Assembly: GCA_020832445.1 (NCBI GenBank)
Contig: JAFIEO010000081.1
Location: forward strand, 1-52,176
Origin: Paracoccaceae bacterium
GTDB lineage: Bacteria > Pseudomonadota > Alphaproteobacteria > Rhodobacterales > Rhodobacteraceae
Reading direction: 5' to 3'
Length of the DNA: 52,176 bases
The notes below the pieces were generated by a model. The model made no database searches. It was not told the origin of the DNA and saw nothing but the letters and a program-made list of their open reading frames with translations. The translations under genes were made by a program, and so were the position numbers. Shown piece by piece: positions 44,998 to 52,176 of the stretch. Numbering within the stretch: position 1 is the stretch's first letter; each line of letters starts with the position of its first letter.

Positions 44998-46221
44998 ATG
45001 CGACAGACTTGGCGCTGGTTCGGACCCGATGACCCGGTATGCATCGACGATATGATGCAGGCGGGTGTGCAAGGGGTCGTAAGTGCTCTGCATCACATCC
45101 CCACAGGCGTGATGTGGACACCAGAAGACATCGCCCTGCGCCAGTCTGCGATCGGCCAAATGCGCGATGGCAGCCCATCCGGTCTGGCATGGGAGGTTGT
45201 CGAAAGCCTGCCTGTATCCGAAGCCATAAAAACCCAGACAGGCGACTGGCGGAACCATATCACGACATGGATCGCGTCGATGCGTAATCTCAGGAACGCG
45301 GGTATCCGGGTGATCTGTTATAATTTCATGCCGGTTCTGGACTGGACACGCACCGATCTGACGTGGCGACGCCCCAATGGCGCGCGCTGCATGCGCTTTG
45401 ATCTGATCGATTTTCTGGCCTTCGACATCCATATCCTGCAACGCCCGGGTGCGGGGGATGACCTGCCCGCAGACCTGTGCGATGCAGCTGCCCGTCGGTT
45501 TGGCCGCATGGATAAGGTGGCGCGCGAACAGCTTGCGGGCAACGTTGTCTTTGGCCTGCCCGGTGCGGTGGAACGCCTGTCGATGCAGGATGTCCGCGAT
45601 CTGCTGGCAAGCTATGCGCCTGTCACCGACGCGGTGCTGCGCCGGAATTTTCACGATTTTCTTGAACAGGTTGTCCCGGTTGCACAAGAAATCGGGATGC
45701 GTTTGTGCTGCCATCCCGACGATCCGCCATTCCCCCTTCTGGGTTTGCCCCGCATCATGTCGACCGAGGCGGACTATGCCGAACGTCTTGCTGCGGTGGA
45801 TCTGCCTGCCAACGGTATTACGCTGTGCTCAGGCTCGCTTGGCGCGCGCCATGACAATGATTTGCCCGGAATGATGCGCCGCTTTGGGGAGCGCGTGCAC
45901 TTTCTGCACCTTCGAAATGTGCGCCGTGATTGCGACACAATCCCTGCTTCGTTTTTCGAGGATGAGCATTTGGGCGGCCAAACCGATATGGTGGCGCTGG
46001 TTGATGCCGTTCTGGCAGAAGAGGCCCGCCGCCGCAAGGCTGGCCGCGAGGATGCCGTGATCCCCATGCGACCTGATCACGGGCAGGACATTCTTGACGA
46101 TATCGGCCGAGGTGGGCAGCCCGGTTATCCCGCCATAGGTCGCCTGAAAGGGCTGGCCGAATTGCGCGGCATCGAGGCCGCCCTTTCCCGCCGGCTTGAT
46201 GTATCAGCAGCAAGAACCTGA
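44998..46221 (+). CDS. uxuA: Mannonate dehydratase
   Basis: Dehydrates D-mannonate to 2-keto-3-deoxygluconate in hexuronate breakdown. The 407-residue TIM-barrel enzyme has metal-site motifs CCHPDDPPFP, NGITLCSGSLGAR, HFLHLRNV and RPDHGQ. GAGAGG lies 8 bases before the ATG. No uxuB, uxaC or kdg genes are in the window, so the rest of the pathway must be elsewhere. Confidence 0.95.
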   Translation: MRQTWRWFGPDDPVCIDDMMQAGVQGVVSALHHIPTGVMWTPEDIALRQSAIGQMRDGSPSGLAWEVVESLPVSEAIKTQTGDWRNHITTWIASMRNLRNAGIRVICYNFMPVLDWTRTDLTWRRPNGARCMRFDLIDFLAFDIHILQRPGAGDDLPADLCDAAARRFGRMDKVAREQLAGNVVFGLPGAVERLSMQDVRDLLASYAPVTDAVLRRNFHDFLEQVVPVAQEIGMRLCCHPDDPPFPLLGLPRIMSTEADYAERLAAVDLPANGITLCSGSLGARHDNDLPGMMRRFGERVHFLHLRNVRRDCDTIPASFFEDEHLGGQTDMVALVDAVLAEEARRRKAGREDAVIPMRPDHGQDILDDIGRGGQPGYPAIGRLKGLAELRGIEAALSRRLDVSAART

Positions 46222-46272
46222 TCTTGCCAGACTTCCGTGAAAAGCCATGGCTTTGACTGTGAACCGGCATGC

Positions 46273-46296
46273 AAAACCGGCCCCGACCCGGTTTTT
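46273..46296 (+). terminator. Terminator after uxuA
   Basis: AAAACCGG-CCCCGAC-CCGGTTTT followed by T, 51 bases after the uxuA stop. The A/T-rich base of the stem doubles as the T-run. Confidence 0.6.
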
Positions 46297-46338
46297 GTGC
46301 GTCCCTGTTAGGACGCTGCAATGAGCCGGGTCCTGAGC

Positions 46339-46444
46339 TAGAGCATATCACGTTCATTCGCCTTCACGAGATATGCTCTAACTTATTGATTTCGCAGGTT
46401 CGAGAAGCTCAAAACCGGTTCCCACTTTTAAGCAACATGCTCTA
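46339..46444 (-). repeat. Dispersed two-hairpin repeat, copy C
   Basis: A third copy, about 106 bp, same orientation as copy B. It differs from copy B at a handful of positions (for example GCAGGTT for GCATGTT, TTTTAAGC for TTTTGAGC), which break pairing in hairpin one. Its TAG end closes the transposase-tail frame at 46442-46525. Confidence 0.9.
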
Positions 46445-46525
46445 GTCTGTGTTGGCGCGTCCGGACATCTGGCGTTTGAGAGGTTTGCGGCGGGTGATCC
46501 GGCCCTTGGTTTACCTGTCTGGCCA
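46442..46525 (-). pseudogene. C-terminal remnant of an ISL3-type transposase
   Basis: The minus-strand frame reads TKGRITRRKPLKRQMSGRAN then TD and the TAG of repeat copy C. This resembles the EGxITxLKxxKRQMYGRA tail of ISL3-family transposases. A stop codon interrupts it just upstream (WPDR*). Only about 28 codons are left; no IS ends are visible. Confidence 0.55.
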
Positions 46526-46554
46526 CGGTTCCCGCAGGGCTGCTGCAACCGCGC

Positions 46555-46701
46555 CCCGATATCGATGCCCAATGTCACCGGACTGGCACCATGGTCTGCG
46601 CGCATCTTGACGTAGTCGGTGACGCGCAAGCGATCGAGGTGCCCGATCCGTTCGTTGTCCGGATCGCGCTTCAAGGTGGCAAGGGTCGCGACGGTTTGCC
46701 T
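46555..46701 (-). pseudogene. Fragment of a tyrosine recombinase (integrase)
   Basis: About 49 codons, RQTVATLATLKRDPDNERIG then HLDRLRVTDYVKMRADHGAS and PVTLGIDIG, matching the N-terminal core-binding (SAM-like) domain of phage-type integrases. The catalytic domain is missing. It joins unrelated sequence at GIDIG, where relatives continue into more core-binding sequence. It lies next to the dusA stubs, consistent with a decayed dusA-targeting island. Confidence 0.6.
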
Positions 46702-46953
46702 ACCTTGCTCATATCGATTATGTGGAGATAAATAAGACTGCGAGGCTGGTGGGAAGGCGGAACATTCGTTCGATGCCAGCCCGTGCTTCACGCGAAGACT
46801 CTCCGCTTGGGCTGCGCAGGTAGGTGGAGGCCATTTTCATATGTGTGGCCTACATGTGCAATTCGTCGTCGTAGTGGGGCAAATATCGGGGATATTGGGG
46901 CGTAGTCCAGCGTGAGCCACAACCGCCGCCAGCAATTTGAAGATACAAGAAAA

Positions 46954-47019
46954 ATGAAAATAAATCAAAATGCTAAATTATCTGTCGCGCCGATGATGGA
47001 CTGGACAGATAATTTCTAA
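46954..47019 (+). pseudogene. 5' stub of dusA (candidate att remnant)
   Basis: A 21-codon frame, MKINQNAKLSVAPMMDWTDN then F and stop. LSVAPMMDWTD is the conserved start of tRNA-dihydrouridine synthase A. The leading codons are AT-rich, unlike the chromosome here. dusA is a known integration target for genomic islands, which leave or supply short 5' stubs like this. Confidence 0.65.
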
Positions 47020-47125
47020 TAATCAATGATTTATGTATCATCGTGTGCAGTTTATGTTCATGTTTAAGTCGCAGAACCTCGCGTTCCGGCGGGCTTTCGG
47101 CGAATTTTGGATCTGCTGGTATAGC

Positions 47126-47149
47126 GATTGGACCGACACGCACTGCAGA
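47126..47149 (+). pseudogene. Second dusA scrap (DWTDTHCR)
   Basis: Eight codons, DWTDTHCR, match the segment of DusA that directly follows APMM (usual form DWTDRHCR). It overlaps in content with the stub at 46954 (both contain DWTD), as expected for the two copies of an attachment core. The rest of dusA is not in this window. Confidence 0.5.
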
Positions 47150-47272
47150 CTCATGGGACGGGATCAGTGGTGCGTCGGGACGTGTGTGGATGCCCCCTGT
47201 GTTGATTGTCACTGAGAACTGACCCGGCATTGTCACCGAGATCTGACCCACCCGGTTGTTATGTTCTGCGTG

Positions 47273-48064
47273 TCATGCTGGCGTCAATGCTGATGTTTCC
47301 TTCCGTTTCTTTTTCGCTGTTTCTGAACTGGCCTTGAAGCGATAGCTGTCATTGCCAGTCTCGAGGATGTGGCAGCGATGTGTGAGGCGATCGAGTAGCG
47401 CTGTGGTCATCTTGGCGTCCCCGAACACACCGGCCCATTCGCTAAAGCTCAGGTTGGTGGTGATGATGACGCTCGTGCGCTCGTATAACTTGCTGAGCAG
47501 GTGGAAGAGCAAGGCGCCGCCAGAGGCACTGAACGGGAGGTATCCCAGCTCGTCCAGGATCACGAGATCCGTTTTCACCAGCGCCTCTGCGATCTTTCCG
47601 GCCTTGCCCTGGGCTTTTTCCTGCTCCAGCGCGTTGACCAGTTCGACCGTCGAGAAGAAGCGGACACGTTTGCGATGATGCTCAATGGCCTGAATGCCGA
47701 GGGCGGTTGCAACATGGGATTTTCCGGTTCCGGGGCCGCCGATCAGCACCACATTCTCAGCCCCATCCAGGAATTCGCAGCGATGGAGTTGGCGGACCAA
47801 GGCTTCGCTGACTTCGCTGGCCGCAAAGTCGAAGCCAGAGAGGTCTTTGTAGGCCGGAAAGCGCGCGGCTTTCATGTGATAGGCGGTTGAGCGCACCTCA
47901 CGTTCGGCTATTTCAGCCTTAAGTAGCTGAGACAGCATTGGGATAGCCGTATCGAAAGCGGGCGATCCCTGCTCCAGCAGGTCTTGCACAGCATGCGCCA
48001 TGCCTGGCATCTTCAGGCTGCGCAGCATTATGACGATGGCAGCACCAGCGGGATCATGACGCAT
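47273..48064 (-). CDS. istB: IS21 helper ATPase IstB
   Basis: A 263-residue AAA+ ATPase with Walker [10 protein letters not shown] and Walker [10 protein letters not shown]. Works with IstA as target-selection factor. The start overlaps the istA end by about 11 bases (ATGCGTCATGA). The gene is intact. Confidence 0.93.
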   Translation of the reverse strand: MRHDPAGAAIVIMLRSLKMPGMAHAVQDLLEQGSPAFDTAIPMLSQLLKAEIAEREVRSTAYHMKAARFPAYKDLSGFDFAASEVSEALVRQLHRCEFLDGAENVVLIGGPGTGKSHVATALGIQAIEHHRKRVRFFSTVELVNALEQEKAQGKAGKIAEALVKTDLVILDELGYLPFSASGGALLFHLLSKLYERTSVIITTNLSFSEWAGVFGDAKMTTALLDRLTHRCHILETGNDSYRFKASSETAKKKRKETSALTPA

Positions 48065-49583
48065 GACGTGTTCCTCCCGCAGGGCGCAACCCATCATACC
48101 GCGCGACATTGGCCTCGGGTTCTTTGCTCAGCGCCAGCGCCGCTGGAGGGCTGACATCCGGCTGCGCAGTCGGTGTTCCGTCCACCAGCCTGTGAAGCAG
48201 GTTCAGCACATGGGTCTTGGTGGGCACGCCCGCCTCCAGCGCCATTTCCACGGCGCAGAGCACGGCCTGTTCATCATGGTGCAGCACCAATGACAGGATG
48301 TCGACCATCTCACGATCGCCCCCCGGTTTTCGCAACATCTGCGCTTGCAGCTTCCGGAAAGGTTCCGGCATTTCGACAAAAGGCGCGCCATTGCGCAGCG
48401 CCCCGGGCTTACGCTGAACCACTGCCAGGTAATGGCGCCAGTCATAGATTACGCGCCCCGGCTGGCGGTGGGATCGTTCAATGATCCGCTGATGTGTGCA
48501 AATCACATGCCCCTCGGCCACAATCATCAGTCGTTCAGGGTATATGCGCAGACTAACGGGACGGTTCGCGAAGCTGGCCGGCACAGAATAACGGTTGCGA
48601 TCGAAGTTGATCAGGCATGTGGGGGAGACGCGCTTTCGCGCTTCGACAAAGCCGTCAAACATCGTCGGTAGCGGCATCAGCGCAGGCTTCTCGGCATCCC
48701 AAACATCAGCGATGCTTCCCGGCAGCTTGCCATGTGCCGTCTCAGTCCACAGCAGCTTGCAACGCTCTTCCAGCCAGTTGTTCAGCGCGGCAAGGTCCGG
48801 GAAGACAGGCGCGACCTGCCACAGGCGATGTCGCGCATCACGCACGCTCTTCTCAACCTGTCCTTTCTCCCAGCCCGCAGCAGGGTTGCAGAACTCAGGA
48901 TCAAAGACATAGTGGCTGGTCATAGCTAAGAACCGCGCATTCACATCACGCTGTTTGCCGACGCCTACCCGGTCAACCGCGGTCTTCATATTGTCATAGA
49001 TACCGCGTCCAGGGATGCCCTCGAAGACGCGAAATGCATGCCAGTGCGCATCAAACAGCATCTCATGCGTCTGCAGCAGATAAGCCCGCACCAGAAAGGC
49101 GCGGCTGTGTGATAGTTTGATGTGCGCGACCTGCAGCTTGATGCGCTCACCGCCGACATAGGCCCAGTCCTCGCTCCAATCGAACTGGAAAGCCTCGCCC
49201 GGTGCGAACACCAGCGGCACGAAAGTCCCACGATCTGCCGTGTGATGCGCACGTTGCCGTTCGCCTTTCCATTCGCGCACAAAGGCAGCAACGCGCTCGT
49301 ATGAGCCGGCATATCCAAGCCCAACAAGTTCCTCATACATATCCTTTGCAGTGCGGCGCTCCTTGCGCGTCTTGCGCTGGTTCGTCACAAGCCAGCCCGT
49401 CAGCCGAGCCGCGTATGGATCGATCTTGCTCGGTCGATTAGGTGTCTGAAACTGGGGCTCGACGATCCCCTCCCGCAGATACCTTTTGATCGTATTACGC
49501 GATACGCCCGTCCGCCGTGCGATCTCGCGAATGGGCATCTCGTCCCGCAACGCCCACTTCCGAATAATCCTCAAAAATCCCAT
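48054..49583 (-). CDS. istA: IS21 transposase IstA
   Basis: A 509-residue transposase with an N-terminal helix-turn-helix ([20 protein letters not shown]), an RNase-H-like DDE core ([28 protein letters not shown]) and a C-terminal end-binding part. The start at [10 protein letters not shown] is chosen by family; the frame extends to 49643. Intact, so the element may be active. Confidence 0.93.
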   Translation of the reverse strand: MGFLRIIRKWALRDEMPIREIARRTGVSRNTIKRYLREGIVEPQFQTPNRPSKIDPYAARLTGWLVTNQRKTRKERRTAKDMYEELVGLGYAGSYERVAAFVREWKGERQRAHHTADRGTFVPLVFAPGEAFQFDWSEDWAYVGGERIKLQVAHIKLSHSRAFLVRAYLLQTHEMLFDAHWHAFRVFEGIPGRGIYDNMKTAVDRVGVGKQRDVNARFLAMTSHYVFDPEFCNPAAGWEKGQVEKSVRDARHRLWQVAPVFPDLAALNNWLEERCKLLWTETAHGKLPGSIADVWDAEKPALMPLPTMFDGFVEARKRVSPTCLINFDRNRYSVPASFANRPVSLRIYPERLMIVAEGHVICTHQRIIERSHRQPGRVIYDWRHYLAVVQRKPGALRNGAPFVEMPEPFRKLQAQMLRKPGGDREMVDILSLVLHHDEQAVLCAVEMALEAGVPTKTHVLNLLHRLVDGTPTAQPDVSPPAALALSKEPEANVARYDGLRPAGGTRHAS

Positions 49584-49655
49584 GTCTATCACTCCTGAAG
49601 CCCCCGATTGCTTTGTGCAGGGGCAAGGTTGCACATGGGTCAATTCTCAGTGACA

Positions 49656-49934
49656 ATTTCTGCAGTTACCGGTAGTGCAAAAGTAGCAGCGCCATTGCTG
49701 GCGCACGTCTTTGCTGCGACTATCCGGATACATCCTTTTGAAGATGGAAATGGCCGAGTGGCTAGGTTTACAGTACAGTTCCTCCTGACCCGATGGGGGA
49801 TGGACCTCTTGCCCCTGCCTAAGGTGCGAAACGACCCTGAGTGGAAACGAGCATTGCGTTCTGCTGTGCGGGGAGAGCTTGGAGAACTTATTGATCAGAT
49901 CCGAAATCGACTTGAACAGAGGCATGCTGCGTGA
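49656..49934 (+). pseudogene. Fic-domain protein, 5' end removed by IS21
   Basis: About 92 codons are left of a Fic protein (usually AMP or other nucleotide transfer to target proteins). The catalytic motif HPFEDGNGRVAR is intact, preceded by LLAHVFAATIRI and followed by helical sequence to the C-terminus. The N-terminal part, including any inhibitory helix, is gone. An ATG at 49608 in the IS end leaves an open 108-codon frame, so a truncated product could still be made. The stop overlaps the next start (TGATG). Confidence 0.82.
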
Positions 49935-51709
49935 TGGCTCAGACCTACACACTGAACTGGCTAAAGAACGATCTAAGGAAGTCCATCATCGATCTAGATG
50001 TCGATCTGAACCTGCTGGATTCGGTGCTAGGGTTGGCATGCCGATATCATGACGGTCAGTTTCGTGAACATAAAGAAGGTGTGGCCAAGCGGGTTCCATA
50101 CATTACGCATCCAGTCGGAGTGGCTAAGATTTGCGCTGAACTGTGGCCAGAAGCTGAGTTGAGTGATCGGTTGGAAGATATTCTAGCAGTTGCTTTAACG
50201 CATGATCTTCTGGAAGACACGGCAATAAGCATTCAGGAATTGGAGCAGGCCACCTCACGCCGAGTGTCTGAACTGGTGCAAGTGTTAACAAAACCAGTTT
50301 CAGCAGGATTCGTTGACCGCAGTGCTAGAAATAGGGCTTTTCTAGATACGATCTCCAAAGCTGGCGCCTCTGCGAAATTCATTAAAATTTGTGACGCATT
50401 GCACAACCTTTCTAGGCCAGAAAGCATGCCAAGCTCCTTGTTGAAAAAAACAATCCGCAAGGCCAAGCGCGACTATCTTCCCTTGACTATTGATCCTCAT
50501 TTCACAGCAGCAATCAGGCAGAGATTAGAAGCAACGGTTGCGGAATCCGAGAAGAAGCTGACCTTGATTGACGAGCGGGGTCCCGCATTTGATACTCTTG
50601 AAGAGTTTCTGAGGTACTGTGTGGATCGGGCATCGGGTAAGGTTCTTGAAACGCACGATATAATTGATGTTTTACTCGAGTTACCCGGTTTTTCGATGCT
50701 TCACGAAGGCACTGTGCCGGATTTCGAGAAATTTGTTTTGGTAGATTGGTTGGAGCCAGTTTCGCAGAATCATGCTGAGCGTTACACCGAACGTCTGCTT
50801 GAAAACGGTGAGCTTGTTCTTTCGGGTAAAGGTTTTGAACGTAAAGTCGTACAAAATCTGAATTTTCAGAAAGTTTTTCTGCTTCCTCTTGAAGGTTCAG
50901 TTCGGGATTTGCGTCATCGGCATTTCTTTGTGCTGGGATGCGACACCTCACGATGTCCAGGCTGGGCAACCAATCCTATTCTGAGGGCAGCGATTGCCAT
51001 CTTATCTGAACGTCAGCGCGAACGTGATGCTCGTGAGCTGGCAGATTATGCAGAGTGGGTGACCAAAGCCGGTTTGGATATTGACCCGCGCAGCGCCGCT
51101 GAGCTTCGTTTGACACCTGAGCAGATTGAACACCTTGCCCGACTTATCGACGCAGCGGCGATTGAAATAGGCGCGATCCTTGTCGGAGTAGATCTAATCG
51201 CCCGTAGCCTCTCTCTACGGGGAAGAATCTTGTTGCTTGAGCATCGAATTAAGGATGCCAAAAGTGCTGCTGTCAAGCTGGTGCGGCGCGCTGGAGGTGA
51301 TTGGGGGGCTCTGGATGATCTAATTGGTGTGCGTGTTGTTCTGCTGAATGACAAAGCCGTTAATGACTTTGTGGCAGCATTTCAGGCGCAGTGTGCTGAT
51401 AGTGGTTCGGTGTGGAATGCGGATATGGGGTTGGTGGAGGGCAGTAGTGAGGTTGCCGAGATTAAGTCATCGGGAGGGTATTGTGCAACCCATTTGCGTT
51501 TTCGGGTGACAAATGCACTTGAAGGTGTGGGGGGAGTGAACTGCGAGATACAGGTGCGTACCGTTTTCCAAGATGCCTGGGCTCGAATTGCACATGAAAC
51601 ACGGTACAAGTTGCCAGGACGTGGCTCTAAACGTCTCCAGCGCAATTTGAAGGATTTGTCACGAATGTGCAATGAAGCCGACCAGTTGACAAACGAGCTT
51701 ATAGAGTGA
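49934..51709 (+). CDS. HD-hydrolase / alarmone-synthetase fusion with unusual architecture (RSH-like)
   Basis: 591 residues. N-terminal RelA/SpoT-type HD hydrolase (about 30-165) with all expected residues: His59 (YITHP), His90-Asp91 and Glu94-Asp95 (THDLLEDT), Asp154 (CDALHN). Residues about 205-430 match nothing I know. A C-terminal RelA/SpoT synthetase (about 435-560) keeps R438/K440, DLIGVRVV, GYCATH (515-520), EIQVRT (538-543), His554 and YK. There are no TGS or ACT domains. In long RSH enzymes the two domains are adjacent; here they are split by about 230 residues. It starts one base into the Fic stop (GTG at 49931 is an alternative start). Codon use and lower GC differ from the chromosome, indicating transfer. 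Confidence 0.85.
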   Translation: MAQTYTLNWLKNDLRKSIIDLDVDLNLLDSVLGLACRYHDGQFREHKEGVAKRVPYITHPVGVAKICAELWPEAELSDRLEDILAVALTHDLLEDTAISIQELEQATSRRVSELVQVLTKPVSAGFVDRSARNRAFLDTISKAGASAKFIKICDALHNLSRPESMPSSLLKKTIRKAKRDYLPLTIDPHFTAAIRQRLEATVAESEKKLTLIDERGPAFDTLEEFLRYCVDRASGKVLETHDIIDVLLELPGFSMLHEGTVPDFEKFVLVDWLEPVSQNHAERYTERLLENGELVLSGKGFERKVVQNLNFQKVFLLPLEGSVRDLRHRHFFVLGCDTSRCPGWATNPILRAAIAILSERQRERDARELADYAEWVTKAGLDIDPRSAAELRLTPEQIEHLARLIDAAAIEIGAILVGVDLIARSLSLRGRILLLEHRIKDAKSAAVKLVRRAGGDWGALDDLIGVRVVLLNDKAVNDFVAAFQAQCADSGSVWNADMGLVEGSSEVAEIKSSGGYCATHLRFRVTNALEGVGGVNCEIQVRTVFQDAWARIAHETRYKLPGRGSKRLQRNLKDLSRMCNEADQLTNELIE

Positions 51710-51739
51710 CTGCTTGAACCTTCCTTGTAAAGCGAAAGC

Positions 51740-52176
51740 TAGGGTGGCTTAACAGGTTGCTGAAATAGTCCCACCTCGACAGCGGTTTGAGAACATGATT
51801 CACCCTTCGCACGGCAACGGCGGGGGTGAAGATGCGCGGGACGGACGAGACGAGCGGGTCGCTGTTCAATTATGTTGATCTTGAGGAGCGCATTCCCGCG
51901 CGCCACCCGTTGCGCAAGATCCGGCAGGTCGTGAATGACGCTCTGGCGAGCCTCGATGCCGAGTTCGAGGCGCTTTACACCGATTTCGGCCGCCCCTCGA
52001 TCCCGCCGGAGCGGTTGATCCGGGCCAGCCTTCTACAAATTCTGTTCTCGGTCCGATCCGAGCGGCAGTTGATGGAGCAGATGGACTACAACCTGATGTT
52101 CCGCTGGTTTGTCGGCCTCGGGATTGATGACCCCGTCTGGGTGCCAACCGTGTTCACGAAGAACCGCGACCGGCTG
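51740..52176 (+). mobile_element. Left part of an IS5-type insertion sequence, cut by the window end
   Basis: GGCTTAACAGGTTGCTGAAA about 85 bases before the transposase start looks like the terminal repeat region, though the exact end cannot be fixed without the other terminus. Confidence 0.6.
51832..52176 (+). CDS. IS5-family transposase, N-terminal part
   Basis: 115 codons, continuing past the window. RHPLRKIRQVV, GRPSIPPERLIRASLLQ, RSERQLMEQMDYNLMFRWFV and VFTKNRDRL are the DUF772-type N-terminal region of IS5-family transposases. High GC, unlike the preceding alarmone gene. Confidence 0.88.
   Translation, partial: MRGTDETSGSLFNYVDLEERIPARHPLRKIRQVVNDALASLDAEFEALYTDFGRPSIPPERLIRASLLQILFSVRSERQLMEQMDYNLMFRWFVGLGIDDPVWVPTVFTKNRDRL

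Larger units (their letters stand above)
47207..49655 (-). mobile_element. Complete IS21-family insertion sequence
   Basis: 2449 bp bounded by 19-base inverted ends TGTCACTGAGAACTGACCC (left) and its complement with one mismatch (right). A second end-like repeat, TGTCACCGAGATCTGACCC, lies at 47231, typical of IS21 multiple end repeats. It contains istA and istB. No target duplication is seen (left flank GTTGAT, right flank ATTTCT), which suggests a deletion or rearrangement beside the element. Confidence 0.92.

Noticed and set aside
46378-46791. 137-codon minus-strand frame spanning integrase fragment, transposase tail and repeat
   Set aside because: A chance join of unrelated remnants; only the integrase-like part (46555-46701) is meaningful in this frame.
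47020-47125. Gene in the AT-rich stretch between the dusA scraps
   Set aside because: The short frame at 47033 has no ribosome-binding site, and only its DWTDTHCR part has a recognisable origin.
1-52176. CRISPR array
   Set aside because: No regularly spaced direct repeats were seen; the only multi-copy element is the dispersed two-hairpin repeat.

Overview
The window looks like a chromosome segment of an alphaproteobacterium, most likely a member of the Rhodobacteraceae (Rhodobacter/Roseobacter group). The evidence is high GC with many GCGC steps, the orders rpiA-gor and hflK-hflC-DUF2065-htrA, a CtrA-type regulator, two TRAP transporters, a cysteine-free HemB metal site, and an alphaproteobacterial-type LexA box (GAAC-N7-GAAC) in front of uvrA. 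These identifications rest on reading the sequence; no database search was run.

Positions 1-16000 are mostly housekeeping: L-serine dehydratase, a small cytochrome c lipoprotein, ribose-5-phosphate isomerase, glutathione reductase, the HflKC membrane-protease regulator with its DUF2065 partner and a DegP/HtrA protease, an Atm1-type ABC exporter, a LysM protein, a LOG-family nucleotide hydrolase and UvrA. Positions 16000-26500 hold a dense signalling island: a REC-PAS-PAS-kinase-REC protein; a periplasmic cysteine-free SUOX-fold (PruR-like, probably pterin-binding) protein translationally coupled to a membrane hybrid kinase with REC and Hpt domains; that kinase coupled in turn to a 1240-residue GAF/PAS kinase; a LuxR-type response regulator; and a convergent CtrA paralogue. 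Together these could form one phosphorelay.

Positions 26700-36990 carry a PepSY protein, aldose 1-epimerase, tRNA-Pro(CGG), RNase D, a lipoprotein, sufE-tauE, fabD, a SYLF-domain lipoprotein, hemB and a first TRAP transporter (34974-38154) whose binding-protein gene has an apparent one-base loss right after its start codon. Positions 38525-40720 hold an uncharacterised divergent cluster of secreted and cytosolic proteins, one of them an apparent in-frame fusion. Positions 40919-46221 form a hexuronate-type unit: a GntR/FCD regulator, a TRAP transporter and mannonate dehydratase, with candidate operators sharing a CCATAC half-site.

From about 46340 to the end the DNA is mobile and partly lower in GC. 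It contains a repeat copy, an ISL3-like transposase tail, a tyrosine-recombinase fragment, two stubs of dusA (a known island attachment gene), a complete IS21-type element, a Fic domain cut by that IS, and, translationally coupled to the Fic remnant, an unusual 591-residue protein. That protein has an intact (p)ppGpp-hydrolase HD domain, about 230 residues of unknown sequence, and a C-terminal alarmone-synthetase domain. The window ends inside an IS5-type transposase. The Fic/HD-synthetase pair is the best candidate for an undescribed system. A roughly 100-bp two-hairpin repeat occurs three times (8357, 29901, 46339), each copy supplying the TAG stop codon of an adjacent reading frame.
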